A stretch of DNA of 64,000 nucleotides, taken from contig UQNS01000001.1 in NCBI GenBank assembly GCA_900542465.1, positions 1 to 64,000 of the forward strand. Direction: 5' to 3'. The position numbers and the translations under genes were made by a program. Position 1 is the first letter of the stretch. Every line of letters begins with the position of its first letter. Below the pieces are notes generated by a model that saw only the letters and a list, made by a program, of their open reading frames with translations, made no database searches and was not told the DNA's origin. Positions 7,685-16,100 of this stretch are shown here, piece after piece. The stretch is from an uncultured Eubacteriales bacterium (GTDB taxonomy: Bacteria > Bacillota > Clostridia > Lachnospirales > Lachnospiraceae).

Positions 7685-8884
7685 ATGGGACTTTTTGATT
7701 TTTTAAAGAAAAACAAGAAGGAAGAGACTGCGGCAGAGACTCAGGAGGATATCAGGCAGGAAGAGTACGCAGAGGAAGAGGTTGCAGCAGGATCTGAAAA
7801 TAAGGCTGAAGATAAAGTTACGGAACCTGAATCAGAAGACTGGAAGGCGGCAAAAAACGCAGAGCCTAAGATCTATGAAAAGGATGGAGAAACAGTTCTT
7901 TTTGTAACGTTATCTGTGGGTACAGATACAATCCTGCCGATGGATCCTGACAGGATGTTCAAGGCCGAAGGTAAGGAAATTTCAGATTTTCGTCTGTTTC
8001 TTGTGGAATCTGATCAGAATACGCTTATTTCCGACCTGCCGTTTTATTCATCTATTCATGCCTTGTCCGGGCACGTACTGGAGATCAGAGAGCCTAATGT
8101 TCTGATAAAGGGGCTTTCTTCAGAGGCATTAAGGGCAATTGCCGATGAAGTGGAAAATGATATTAAGTCAAAAGAAATCGCGGATGATAAGTTTAAGAAA
8201 AATCTTGAGTTTATCGCTGTAGGCAAGGTGACACCGGAAGAAGTAAAGACTGTTTTTGAAGGAGAAGGCGTGAGAAGAGTTACATTTGATCACGTGAAGT
8301 TTTCTTCAGGAAAGATCATTGCGGCGGATCCTATCTGTTACCTGCAGTCGGAGAAGCATGCGACATACCTGGAAAGAGAGATCCAGCCGGGAGTGTATCC
8401 TATGACGATCGGTGTTTTCAATAGTGAGGAATTTGGGATCAGAATGACAGGGATAAAGCTGGAGATCTCAGACAGGATCCCTGTTTCATATGAGGCGGCA
8501 GCGGACTATGTAATGGTAAACGGAGAAAAGAAACCGGGAGCCGGAGGATTTGGCGTAGATGCAGGTATGGCAACGTTTTGTGATGCTGATACGGCAAAAG
8601 CCTATTGGGAATTATTATCAAAATGGTATACAGAAAATCCGGAAGGAAATTTTTATGATGATTATCTTGCTGAGCTTTTCCAGAAAAGCTATGAGAAATT
8701 TCCGGATCTTCAGAGAGAGGGCGGAGACTTTATCCGCTGGAGGATCCCAGGCAGTGAACAGGAGATGATCATGGTCGCTTCTGGTCTGGGTGATGGATTT
8801 TATTGCTCTTACTGGGGTTTTGATTCAGATGGTAATATGGCAGAGCTTGTAACAATGTTTTTGAATCCTGAGATTATGAAGTGA
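7685..8884 (+). CDS. DUF4241 domain protein
   Basis: The 399-residue soluble protein begins with a short basic segment and an acidic low-complexity linker (about 15-60), then a central alpha/beta region (60-190). The C-terminal 210 residues match my recall of DUF4241: 'AADPICYLQ', 'PGVYPMTIGVF', 'GFGVDAGMATFCDADTA' and the ending 'DGFYCSYWGFDSDGNMAELV'. The family has no established function but is frequent near contact-dependent or polymorphic-toxin loci, where it is suspected of immunity-like roles. Nothing toxic is seen here, so no role is assigned. ATG 7685 follows AAAGGGGATGTT. Confidence 0.65.
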   Translation: MGLFDFLKKNKKEETAAETQEDIRQEEYAEEEVAAGSENKAEDKVTEPESEDWKAAKNAEPKIYEKDGETVLFVTLSVGTDTILPMDPDRMFKAEGKEISDFRLFLVESDQNTLISDLPFYSSIHALSGHVLEIREPNVLIKGLSSEALRAIADEVENDIKSKEIADDKFKKNLEFIAVGKVTPEEVKTVFEGEGVRRVTFDHVKFSSGKIIAADPICYLQSEKHATYLEREIQPGVYPMTIGVFNSEEFGIRMTGIKLEISDRIPVSYEAAADYVMVNGEKKPGAGGFGVDAGMATFCDADTAKAYWELLSKWYTENPEGNFYDDYLAELFQKSYEKFPDLQREGGDFIRWRIPGSEQEMIMVASGLGDGFYCSYWGFDSDGNMAELVTMFLNPEIMK

Positions 8885-8959
8885 TTTTATATTATAATTA
8901 CGAAAAGAGCTTTTCATAACCGCAGAGAGTAATTAGTGTGAAAACAGGAGGATGGAATA

Positions 8960-9160
8960 ATGTCTAATTTATTAAGAACTGAGGATTGTCCGCTTTGTAA
9001 ACAGCCAACAGGTGCATTTTCAAAAACAACTATCGTTTATGATCATGCTCTGATCTGCAGAAATTGCTTCAAGAAGCTCAGAAAAGCCGGTCTTGATGCG
9101 TATAAACTGAAAAATTATGACATAAAGGAAATAAAGGCTGCTATTTCTGAGAAAAAATGA
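8960..9160 (+). CDS. Small zinc-ribbon protein (DUF4428-like)
   Basis: 66 residues with one zinc knuckle pair: CPLC at about 10-13 and CRNC at about 33-36, giving a four-Cys site. The basic helical tail ('FKKLRKAGLDAYKLKNYDIK') follows. The pattern resembles the N-terminal zinc finger of DUF4428 proteins. It is probably cytosolic; partner unknown. ATG 8960 follows ACAGGAGG. A terminator closes the unit at 9189-9228. Confidence 0.7.
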   Translation: MSNLLRTEDCPLCKQPTGAFSKTTIVYDHALICRNCFKKLRKAGLDAYKLKNYDIKEIKAAISEKK

Positions 9161-9188
9161 TAAAGCAGTAATAGTAAATGTTTTTTGG

Positions 9189-9228
9189 ATCGGTAATTCA
9201 GCTATAAGCGTTGATTTACCGATTTTTT
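9189..9228 (+). terminator. Rho-independent terminator
   Basis: ATCGGTAATTCA pairs with TTGATTTACCGAT and is followed by six T residues. It ends the transcript from the zinc-ribbon gene. Confidence 0.75.
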
Positions 9229-9290
9229 AATTTACAGAAGAGGTTTAAACTAATGTATAATTACCAGGTGTCGTATTGACTCGTCAGGTG

Positions 9291-9316
9291 TATAATTCTG
9301 GTTAGATACTGCTAAT
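9291..9316 (+). promoter_or_regulatory. -10 element and DtxR-type operator before the 9344 methyltransferase
   Basis: A TATAAT hexamer at 9291-9296 is followed at once by GTTAGATACTGCTAAT (9301-9316), a member of the 16-bp GTTAG-N6-CTAAY family found at eight places in this window. No -35 element stands at the usual distance (TTGACT at 9276 is only 9 bases away). Lying at or just after the expected transcription start, 28 bases before the ATG, the box is well placed for repression. Confidence 0.55.
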
Positions 9317-9343
9317 TGTTTTTTGGGGAAACGAGGTGATGGT

Positions 9344-9949
9344 ATGAATAGAAGAATATGGGATCTTTATGCACCGATATACGAGCTGGTAATGCGTTCT
9401 GATGAAAAAGTCTATAAGAAGATGTATCGGAGAATACGAGATGTAATCCGTAATAAAGATGTACTTGAGATCGCAGCGGGTCCGGGGAGCCTGGCGAAAA
9501 ATGTTGCACCAATGGCAAGAAGCATGATAGCAACAGATTATTCGCCTGGGATGATCGCTCATGCCAAAAAAGGCTGCTACACGGGAAACCTGAAGTTTGA
9601 AGTGGCGGATGCGACAGGTCTGCCATACTGGGATGATACATTTGATGTGGTCATAGCGGCAAATGTGCTTCATCTGATGCCCGAGCCGGAGATGGCTTTA
9701 CGGGAAATAGCCAGAGTACTGAAGAAAGACGGAGTGTTTATCGCCCCTAATTTTGTCGATCATGACAGGGGCGTACTAAGCAAAATATGGTCGTTTATTT
9801 TAAAATTGTTTGGAATTAGATTCAGACATCAATGGTCCGAGAAGGCCTATAAAGATTTTCTGATAAAAAACGGCTGGAAAATACGAGGATGCAGATTGGT
9901 AAAGGCACGTGTTCCTATAGCCTATGTGGAGTGCCGGGCTTGTAGTTGA
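9344..9949 (+). CDS. Class I SAM-dependent methyltransferase
   Basis: The product (about 201 residues) has the Methyltransf_11-type fold: motif I 'VLEIAAGPGSLAKNVA', acidic loop 'ATDYSPGMIAHAKKG', motif III-like 'DATGLPYWDDTFDVVIAANV' and 'EIARVLKKDGVFIAPNFV'. It uses S-adenosylmethionine; the acceptor is not predictable and the C-terminal half ('FRHQWSEKAYKDFLIKNGW') resembles UbiE/phospholipid-type small-molecule methyltransferases. I place the start at ATG 9344 behind CGAGGTGAT rather than at earlier codons. A DtxR-type operator lies just upstream, suggesting control by metal status. Confidence 0.8.
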   Translation: MNRRIWDLYAPIYELVMRSDEKVYKKMYRRIRDVIRNKDVLEIAAGPGSLAKNVAPMARSMIATDYSPGMIAHAKKGCYTGNLKFEVADATGLPYWDDTFDVVIAANVLHLMPEPEMALREIARVLKKDGVFIAPNFVDHDRGVLSKIWSFILKLFGIRFRHQWSEKAYKDFLIKNGWKIRGCRLVKARVPIAYVECRACS

Positions 9950-9959
9950 AAGGTTTAAG

Positions 9960-10892
9960 ATGAGTGTTGTTTTCTATATAAAAAATAAAAAGAAGGTATT
10001 TGGATATGTTCATCCTATGACGGTAGGAGAACTGCTGGATCTTGTACCGGGTATGGAACAGTTTGATCATGATGAGGCCCAGGATGGGTTCGACCGTGAG
10101 ACTCTGTACAAGTCGCCCTTGTCTGTGCAGGAATGCTTTCATGTTGGAGAGTATGGTAAGAGCGGAAGAGGAGTAGAGGTAGCTTATAACGAAGAAAACA
10201 AGGAATACAGTGTAAGGGTGATGACTCCTTCGATCAGAGCGGACTGGGAACTCGCTTTCAGAATTATGAAGGCCTTATCAAAAAAAATGGGAAATCCTGT
10301 AGTTCATGAAGGAGGAACTGTTTTAACTGCCGAAAATATTGATAAATTCGACTTTATGTATGACATCAATTATGGAATAGAGAGTGTTTTAGATTTCACA
10401 CGGCGGGATGATCCGTCCGGAGATCAGATCATTTTTGGAATCATAAGACCTGTCTGCTTTAACAGGAAACTGGCGGATGAAGTATTGAACTCAGAGAAAA
10501 GGATGGCAAGATTTGAAGAACTGCTCTTAAGTACGCAGTGGCTAGAGGCATATCCGGCAAGACAGACATTTTTTAAGGATAAAAATACAGGAGATATATT
10601 TGGACATTATACTCTGAACCAGGAACTGGAAACTATTTTACCTTTTAAGCCTTACATTGAATTTGAAAATATAGCTGATATAGATCCTGAGGACATTGAA
10701 TCATGGAGGCTTACTCTTGTTTCGTATGAGGATGAGAATAATTATGATACATATTTTGCATTAGGTGACGTACCATATGAACAGTTTATGGAAGATCTGC
10801 CGAAGGATAAGTATCATTTTATTGACAGCACTTATATAGTTGTCGACAGGCTGACGAGAGATGAGATGAAAGAGATAGCAGGTATTCTATGA
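9960..10892 (+). CDS. DUF4299 family protein
   Basis: The 310-residue soluble protein matches my recall of DUF4299, a Firmicutes family of unknown function. Recognisable features are 'FYIKNKKKVFGYVHPMTVGE', 'SVQECFHVGEYGKSGRGVEV', the central 'ADWELAFRIMKALSKKMG' and the C-terminal 'YIVVDRLTRDEMKEIAGIL'. I place the start at ATG 9960, 6 bases after an AAAGG site. It overlaps the next gene by four bases (ATGA), so both are read from one message and probably work together. Confidence 0.7.
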   Translation: MSVVFYIKNKKKVFGYVHPMTVGELLDLVPGMEQFDHDEAQDGFDRETLYKSPLSVQECFHVGEYGKSGRGVEVAYNEENKEYSVRVMTPSIRADWELAFRIMKALSKKMGNPVVHEGGTVLTAENIDKFDFMYDINYGIESVLDFTRRDDPSGDQIIFGIIRPVCFNRKLADEVLNSEKRMARFEELLLSTQWLEAYPARQTFFKDKNTGDIFGHYTLNQELETILPFKPYIEFENIADIDPEDIESWRLTLVSYEDENNYDTYFALGDVPYEQFMEDLPKDKYHFIDSTYIVVDRLTRDEMKEIAGIL

Positions 10893-11530
10893 ATGGTCTA
10901 TATATAGCCTTAGGCATTATCGGCGGAATAGCGGTTCTGGTTATTATCATAGTTTATAAAATAAAAAGAAGCAGTTGGTATCAGGCGCTTTCAGATATTA
11001 AAAGGGAGATAGACAACGGCAATATACAGACTGCTGAAGAGGCGGCATCAACGCCAAGATCCATTGGAGGAATGGACTCTATATACCTGCCGAAGATATT
11101 AAGGGACTTTCCTGAGTTTTCATGGAATGAGTGGAGAAACAGGATCCGGGATGCAGTTAAAGTAAAGGTGGATGAGCTGGGAAGTGATGGAAAGGTTTAT
11201 AAGACTGTGATCAATGGTTATAAAAAGAAGGCCGGTACAGTCTTTATAGACACTAAGACTTCAGCATCGTACATACCGGAGAGGGAACAAGTATTTGATA
11301 AAAAAGGTGAGATAGTGGAGCAGATTCGCAGACAATCGGTTTTTAAAACGGAGCTGTTGTATGTACAGGATGCATTGAAGGCGGAAGGAGACTCATTTGC
11401 AGTGGAGTGTCCAAGGTGCGGAGCCCCGGTCACTATACTTGGACAGAAAAAATGCAGCTATTGCCATGGAGACCTGGAGCCTGTAAATATCCGTGTGTGG
11501 AATATTGGATCTATAATTGAAGAGAACTAA
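10889..11530 (+). CDS. Membrane-anchored zinc-ribbon protein, Tim44-like
   Basis: 213 residues. An N-terminal transmembrane helix (about 4-24, 'YIALGIIGGIAVLVIIIVYK') is followed by an alpha/beta domain reminiscent of bacterial Tim44-like (NTF2-like) domains, and a C-terminal zinc ribbon with CPRC (about 173) and CSYC (about 188). The ATG overlaps the stop of the DUF4299 gene. A topology with the body in the cytosol, tethered to the membrane, is likely. Exact function unknown; the Tim44-like label is from overall pattern only. Confidence 0.6.
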   Translation: MNGLYIALGIIGGIAVLVIIIVYKIKRSSWYQALSDIKREIDNGNIQTAEEAASTPRSIGGMDSIYLPKILRDFPEFSWNEWRNRIRDAVKVKVDELGSDGKVYKTVINGYKKKAGTVFIDTKTSASYIPEREQVFDKKGEIVEQIRRQSVFKTELLYVQDALKAEGDSFAVECPRCGAPVTILGQKKCSYCHGDLEPVNIRVWNIGSIIEEN

Positions 11531-11573
11531 AAAATACCATCGAAGCACTTGCTCAGGCTTTGATGGTATTTTT
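11531..11573. terminator. Bidirectional terminator between convergent units
   Basis: AATACCATCGAAGC pairs with GCTTTGATGGTATT with T/A runs on both sides, serving the zinc-ribbon gene on the plus strand and tlpA on the minus strand. Confidence 0.8.
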
Positions 11574-11579
11574 GCTTAT

Positions 11580-12188
11580 TTATTTTATTTTAGACATAGC
11601 CTCTTTCAAGATATCGGAGGATACATGACCGACCTGAAAATGGACCATGATCCCGTCATTACCTATGGTAGCTGTAGACGGAAAGGCACGTACGCCGAGA
11701 GTTCTCATAAATGTGCCGTCTTTATCGAAATATACCGGCATGTGATTATACTTTCTTGAAGCATACCATTCTTTGAATTTTTCTTCAGACATTTCGTCGG
11801 AGACACCGGGAGCAACGATGGAGATGTATTCAAAGTCCTTGCTCGTGTCATCAGCTAAGGTAGATGATTCAGGAAGGGTCTCCTTGCATACGGAACACCA
11901 TGAGGCCCAGAATTTTATTGATACCTTCTTGCCTTTGAAGTCTGCCAATGTCACGGTATTCCCGTTCATATCGGTAAGTGTGAAGTCAGGTGAAGGATTT
12001 CCCTTGTTTAACTGACCGGAGGCAGAAGGGGCAGTGGAATTAGCGGGAGCCGGTGCGGTGGTCGTAGTTTCTCCGGCAGTTTCTGTGTTTCCGGTAGTAT
12101 CCGTATTGTTTTTTGCAGCAGAACACCCGACAAATACTAATGCACAGGCAAGTGCTCCTGCTGCAATAAGAACAGGTTTTTTCTTCAT
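11580..12188 (-). CDS. TlpA-like thioredoxin-fold lipoprotein
   Basis: 202 residues. A lipoprotein signal ends at 'VFVG-C22'. A Thr/Pro-rich linker (about 27-58) leads to a thioredoxin-like domain with the redox pair WCSVC (Cys98 and Cys101) and the cis-Pro loop 'RAFPST'. It should act outside the membrane, taking electrons from the CcdA partner just upstream to reduce extracytoplasmic thiols; in related Firmicutes such TlpA proteins feed methionine sulfoxide reductase or cytochrome maturation. The ribosome site AAAGGAG precedes ATG 12188. Because ccdA carries an in-frame stop, its electron supply may be lost. Confidence 0.88.
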   Translation of the reverse strand: MKKKPVLIAAGALACALVFVGCSAAKNNTDTTGNTETAGETTTTAPAPANSTAPSASGQLNKGNPSPDFTLTDMNGNTVTLADFKGKKVSIKFWASWCSVCKETLPESSTLADDTSKDFEYISIVAPGVSDEMSEEKFKEWYASRKYNHMPVYFDKDGTFMRTLGVRAFPSTATIGNDGIMVHFQVGHVSSDILKEAMSKIK

Positions 12189-12216
12189 AATAGTCAGGCT
12201 CCTTTACGAATCTGAT

Positions 12217-12954
12217 TTATTGAAAAATATTGGCAAGTATGTTGAATCTTCCCAGTATGAGTAAAACACCCATGATGATAATGAGGATACCGCCAATACG
12301 TTTTAATGTGATCATGTGTTTCTTGAGTTTGGCAAAGTGTTTCATGATTGGTGTGGTCGCAAGGGACACAAGGATAAATGGAATTGCAAGTCCAAGTGAA
12401 TATAAAGCCATGAGTGAAACGCCAAAGAAGGCCTGTCCGCTTCATGCCGCAATAACAAGGACCGTACTGAGTACCGGGCCGATACATGGTGTCCACCTGA
12501 AGCTGAAGTTCAGACCTAATAAAAAGGCTCCAAGGTATCCTCGTTCTCCGGCTTTTCCATCCTTATCAAATGAAATAGTCTTTTGTTTATACAGCTGTGG
12601 GATCGTGATAATTTCTGTCTGGTGCAGGCCCATGATAATAACGAATATTCCCATGATGATAGTTACAGCAGGGTGGTGAAAAAGCACGCCAAGGCTGCTT
12701 GCACCAATGCTGAGTGCGATAAATACCACTGATATTCCGGCTATAAAACAAAGTGTTTTTAAGATCGGTTTCAGGTAAATTTTGAATTTGCCCAAGGAAA
12801 GATGGCGATTGCCGGTATCTTCAACTAATACACCTGCATAGACCGGAAGTAACGGGAAAACACAAGGTGAAAAAAAGGAAAGGATACCTGCGACAAAGCC
12901 CCCCCAGACAAACACCGCGTCAATAGTTGCAGTTGTTTGTAAAGTTTGTAACAT
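12217..12954 (-). pseudogene. ccdA: ccdA, cytochrome c biogenesis/thiol transport protein, with in-frame TGA
   Basis: CcdA/DsbD-beta proteins move electrons across the membrane from thioredoxin to exported TlpA-like partners. The frame from ATG 12954 (ribosome site on GGAGATC) encodes the first helices with the conserved 'SFFSPCVFPLLPVYAG' and 'TPCIGPVLSTVL' cysteines. TGA at 12444-12442 follows 'VIAA', and the same frame then continues without any other change through 'SGQAFFGVSLMALYSLGLAI' and the last helices to TAA at 12219-12217. With the TGA read as an amino acid the length (245) is normal. Relatives often have Gly, Ser or Ala near this position; GGA to TGA is the simplest guess. Either a fresh nonsense mutation, a sequencing error or, less likely, recoding. 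Confidence 0.85.
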
Positions 12955-12981
12955 ATGATCTCCTATCTTTTCTTATTTTAG

Positions 12982-13000
12982 ATCCCCAAAAATAGGGGAT
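12982..13000. promoter_or_regulatory. Palindrome in the ccdA/MFS intergenic region, possible operator
   Basis: ATCCCC (12982-12987) and GGGGAT (12995-13000) form a 6-bp inverted repeat around AAAAATA, 28 bases upstream of the ccdA start. Candidate operator for the divergent genes; no matching regulator is recognised. Confidence 0.35.
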
Positions 13001-13140
13001 TTTGGCCTATAGTAGTAATTTTAATACGCTATTTCAAGAGGACATTTTCCTGTAAGTGTCGGTGAAATAGTGAAGATTTTATAAAGCAATGATGATATAT
13101 TATAAGTTATGTCATAAAAATAATATCGGGAGGAGTATTT

Positions 13141-14367
13141 ATGAACAACAAATGGATCAGAGCAGCGATCCCTGCTCTTTTGATTCACTGCAGTATTGGT
13201 AGTGTGTATTGCTGGTCGTCTTTCAGTGCGAAGCTGGCCAGTCAGATAGGGACCTCTACGTCGGTTATTGGATGGGCTTTCAGCCTTGCTATTTTTTTCC
13301 TTGGAATGTCAGCGGCATTCACGGGAAGATTTGTAGAAAGAGATATACACAGAGCTTCATTTATCTCATGTATCTGCTTTACCGCAGGAATGTTTGGAAC
13401 AGGACTCTGTATACAGTTTTCAAACCAATTGGGCCTGGTTGGAACTGTAGTCGGTATTTTTATTTTCTACGGATGTGTAATGGGTATTGGACTGGGCATT
13501 GGATATCTGACCCCGGTAAAAACACTTATGCTCTGGTTTAAGGATAACAAGGGACTTGGTACAGGTATTTCGATCATGGGATTTGGTCTTGCAAAGGCTA
13601 TAGCCAGTCCGGTCATGAATGTCTTACAAGATAAGGCAGGACTTGCACCTATGTTCTATATACTTGGCGGCGTTTATTTTGTAATGATGCTTATCGGCCA
13701 CTTCCTGCTGAAAAAACCGGATGGCTGGTTAGAACCTGTGGAGAAGGTAAGATCCAATCCATTTGCGATTTTTAAAAACAGAACATTTATAGGTATCTGG
13801 ATAATGTTCTATATAAATATTACATGCGGACTTGCGCTTATTTCCTACGAGAAATATATATTAAAGGGCATAGGTATGGGGCTTGTGGCTATAAGTGCGG
13901 TTCAGGTCGCGACGGCAGCGGCAAATGCAGTCGGCAGGATCGGTTTCTCAACTGTTTCAGATTACTGTAAGGACAGAAATACAGTCTATAAGATCATTTT
14001 AGGAATGAGTATGATCATAACGGCGATCGCATTTGGCACTTCAAGTATTTCAAATGGAATAGCAGCAGTGGTCGTTACGTTATTGATCCTGATCAACCTG
14101 GGTTATGGAGGAGGATTTTCAACACTTCCTGCATTACTTTCAAGTAGGTTCGGGATGATCAGGATCAGCGAGATCCATGGAGTGTCTCTTTCAGCCTGGG
14201 CTATTGCGGGGCTTACGGGAAATCAGATCACTGCAGCGGTTCAGGGAAAAACAGGCAATTATGAATCAGTGTTATTAGTGCTGATAATTCTGTATGCAAT
14301 AGCAATGCTGGCATCATTTTTACTGGTAAGATCAGGCAAAGGAAGCTCTGCTGCAGAAGAAAAGTGA
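13141..14367 (+). CDS. MFS transporter, oxalate/formate antiporter (OFA) family
   Basis: 408 residues with about 12 transmembrane helices. OFA-type features are the N-terminal 'HCSIGSVYCWSSFSAKLA', 'GCVMGIGLGIGYLTPVKTLM' with 'WFKDNKGLGTGISIMGFG' (helices 4-5), and 'NPFAIFKNRTFIGIWIMFYI' before helix 7. OFA proteins exchange small carboxylates such as oxalate/formate or import lactate or similar acids; the substrate here is not determinable. ATG 13141 follows ATCGGGAGGAG. Standing alone with its own promoter region, it appears intact. Confidence 0.85.
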   Translation: MNNKWIRAAIPALLIHCSIGSVYCWSSFSAKLASQIGTSTSVIGWAFSLAIFFLGMSAAFTGRFVERDIHRASFISCICFTAGMFGTGLCIQFSNQLGLVGTVVGIFIFYGCVMGIGLGIGYLTPVKTLMLWFKDNKGLGTGISIMGFGLAKAIASPVMNVLQDKAGLAPMFYILGGVYFVMMLIGHFLLKKPDGWLEPVEKVRSNPFAIFKNRTFIGIWIMFYINITCGLALISYEKYILKGIGMGLVAISAVQVATAAANAVGRIGFSTVSDYCKDRNTVYKIILGMSMIITAIAFGTSSISNGIAAVVVTLLILINLGYGGGFSTLPALLSSRFGMIRISEIHGVSLSAWAIAGLTGNQITAAVQGKTGNYESVLLVLIILYAIAMLASFLLVRSGKGSSAAEEK

Positions 14368-14382
14368 AAATGTACTTGAATA

Positions 14383-14395
14383 TATACAATTAAAC
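14383..14395. repeat. 13-bp motif shared upstream of two transporter genes, copy 1
   Basis: TATACAATTAAAC here recurs exactly at 15941-15953. Each copy lies upstream of an amino-acid or carboxylate carrier gene. GTATACAAT-like half-sites are typical of GntR-family operators, so a shared regulator is possible. Confidence 0.4.
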
Positions 14396-14423
14396 CTTTA
14401 TTATTTTGGTATTAGGCAATGAT

Positions 14424-14450
14424 CGTGCTTGGACCTGTATTGAAGCACGT
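14424..14450 (+). promoter_or_regulatory. Leader hairpin before the AGCS symporter
   Basis: CGTGCTT (14424-14430) pairs with AAGCACG (14444-14450) with a 13-base loop, ending 26 bases before the start codon. There is no T run, so it is not a simple terminator. Too short for a glycine riboswitch, which sometimes precedes this family. Confidence 0.35.
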
Positions 14451-14476
14451 ATAAAATTATGAAAGAGGACATTTTA

Positions 14477-15880
14477 ATGCTGCAGTTGATCGATAGCGTA
14501 AACAGCGTTGTGAGCGATTTTATATGGGGAGTGCCGGCCATGATATGCATCGTGGGTGTTGGTCTCTACCTCAGTTTAAGAACAAGGTTTATCCAGTTAA
14601 GGAAGTTCGGTTATGCCATGCGCGTGACCCTGGGTAAGATCTTTCAGAAGAAAGAGGCTTCTGATGGGACTTTAACACCATTTCAGGCGGTATGTACGGC
14701 TCTTGCAGCAACCATTGGAACCGGAAATATTGCGGGTGTTGCCGGAGCTATCGCGATCGGCGGACCGGGAGCTATATTCTGGATGTGGATGTCAGCGCTT
14801 CTTGGCATGTGTACGAAATTCTGTGAAGTAACGCTGGCTGTACACTTTCGTGAAAAGAACAAAAAGGGTGAGTATGTCGGCGGTCCTATGTATTACATCA
14901 AGAATGGTCTGGGCAAGAAGTGGACATGGCTTGCAATATGTTATTCAGCATTCGGAGTACTTACTGTATTTGGAACAGGTAACGCGACTCAGGTAAATAC
15001 GATCATTACTTCGATCGACGAGGCGCTGATCAATTTTAATGTGGTCAAGCCCGGCGATACGGGAACGCTTAATATCATCATAGGGATAGTGGTAACGATA
15101 CTTGTCGCCGTGATACTGCTCGGCGGAGTAAAAAGAATAGGTAATGTGACCGAGAAGCTCGTTCCTTTTATGGCGCTTCTGTATGTTGGACTTGCTTTAG
15201 GTGTTGTATTTATAAATATAAACAATGTGCCGGGCGTGTTTGCATCCATATTCCATGGAGCTTTCAACCCTCTTGCGGTAACAGGAGGAGCAGTAGGAAG
15301 CTTTTTCCTGAGTATCAAGAAGGGCGTTTCAAGAGGTATCTTCTCCAATGAAGCCGGTCTTGGTACCGGATCTATCGCTCATGCTACGTCCGATACAAGT
15401 GAGCCGGTAAAGCAGGGATTTTTTGGGATTTTTGAAGTATTTGCCGATACGATCGTAGTATGTACTCTGACAGCATTGGTAATACTCTGCAGCGGAGTTC
15501 CTGTTAAGTTTGGAAGTGCTGCCGGTGCAGAGCTTACTATAAGCGGTTTTACATCATCATATGGAAGCTGGGTGTCAATATTTACTGCTGTTGCATTGTG
15601 CTGTTTTGCTTTCTCGACGATTATCGGATGGGGACTTTACGGCGCAAGATGTATAGAGTTCCTGTTTAAGGAAAAAGCGGTCAAACCCTTCTTAGTAGTA
15701 TATTCGTTGGTGGCGATGCTGGGTGCTACAATGAACCTTGGACTTGTCTGGAGTATTGCAGAGACATTCAACGGCCTTATGTCAATACCTAACCTTATAG
15801 CCCTGTTCCTGCTGGGCGGAACAGTCGTCAAGCTGGTAAAGGATTATTCGGACAGGAAATTTAATAAAAGAATGTATTAA
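14477..15880 (+). CDS. Sodium:alanine/glycine symporter, AGCS family
   Basis: About 467 residues and 10-11 helices. AGCS hallmarks are 'TPFQAVCTALAATIGTGNIA', 'GGPGAIFWMWMSALLGMCTK', 'EYVGGPMYYI' and 'KKGVSRGIFSNEAGLGTGSI'. The protein imports alanine or glycine with sodium across the cytoplasmic membrane. I choose ATG 14477, 6 bases after AAAGAGGAC, over ATG 14459, which lacks a site. It lies downstream of a shared 13-bp motif and a short hairpin. A strong terminator follows. Confidence 0.92.
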   Translation: MLQLIDSVNSVVSDFIWGVPAMICIVGVGLYLSLRTRFIQLRKFGYAMRVTLGKIFQKKEASDGTLTPFQAVCTALAATIGTGNIAGVAGAIAIGGPGAIFWMWMSALLGMCTKFCEVTLAVHFREKNKKGEYVGGPMYYIKNGLGKKWTWLAICYSAFGVLTVFGTGNATQVNTIITSIDEALINFNVVKPGDTGTLNIIIGIVVTILVAVILLGGVKRIGNVTEKLVPFMALLYVGLALGVVFININNVPGVFASIFHGAFNPLAVTGGAVGSFFLSIKKGVSRGIFSNEAGLGTGSIAHATSDTSEPVKQGFFGIFEVFADTIVVCTLTALVILCSGVPVKFGSAAGAELTISGFTSSYGSWVSIFTAVALCCFAFSTIIGWGLYGARCIEFLFKEKAVKPFLVVYSLVAMLGATMNLGLVWSIAETFNGLMSIPNLIALFLLGGTVVKLVKDYSDRKFNKRMY

Positions 15881-15890
15881 AGTATATGGA

Positions 15891-15926
15891 AATGCTGCGG
15901 CTTGCGGGCTGCAGCATTTTTTTGCT
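15891..15926 (+). terminator. Rho-independent terminator after the AGCS gene
   Basis: AAATGCTGC pairs with GCAGCATTT, followed by a T run. Confidence 0.85.
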
Positions 15927-15940
15927 TGATCTGAATAATG

Positions 15941-15953
15941 TATACAATTAAAC
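15941..15953. repeat. 13-bp motif shared upstream of two transporter genes, copy 2
   Basis: Exact copy of the motif at 14383-14395. It lies about 65 bases upstream of the extended -10 element of the CstA-like gene. Confidence 0.4.
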
Positions 15954-16014
15954 ACATTTTATTAATTGATTAGATATAAAGTTTATGTTTATCACATAAC
16001 TTCAAAATAAAGTG

Positions 16015-16023
16015 TGCTATAAT
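16015..16023 (+). promoter_or_regulatory. Extended -10 promoter of the CstA-like gene
   Basis: TGCTATAAT matches the extended -10 pattern TGnTATAAT. No strong -35 element stands at 17 bases, as expected for extended -10 promoters. Confidence 0.5.
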
Positions 16024-16100
16024 CTCGAAATGCGTTATACAGGGCATGTACTAAAATACGTGCAAGAATTATGCATACATATTTGTTGGAGGAGAGATCT

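Noticed and set aside
4716..12444. Reassignment of UGA to glycine (as in some Patescibacteria), because two TGA codons fall where Gly is plausible
   Set aside because: Many intact genes in the window end with TGA and overlap their neighbours through it (for example 37979-37981 and 10890-10892). Other wrecks carry TAA or TAG. A changed code does not fit.
14368..14476. Glycine riboswitch ahead of the AGCS symporter
   Set aside because: Only one 7-bp hairpin is present; there is no tandem aptamer and the leader is too short.
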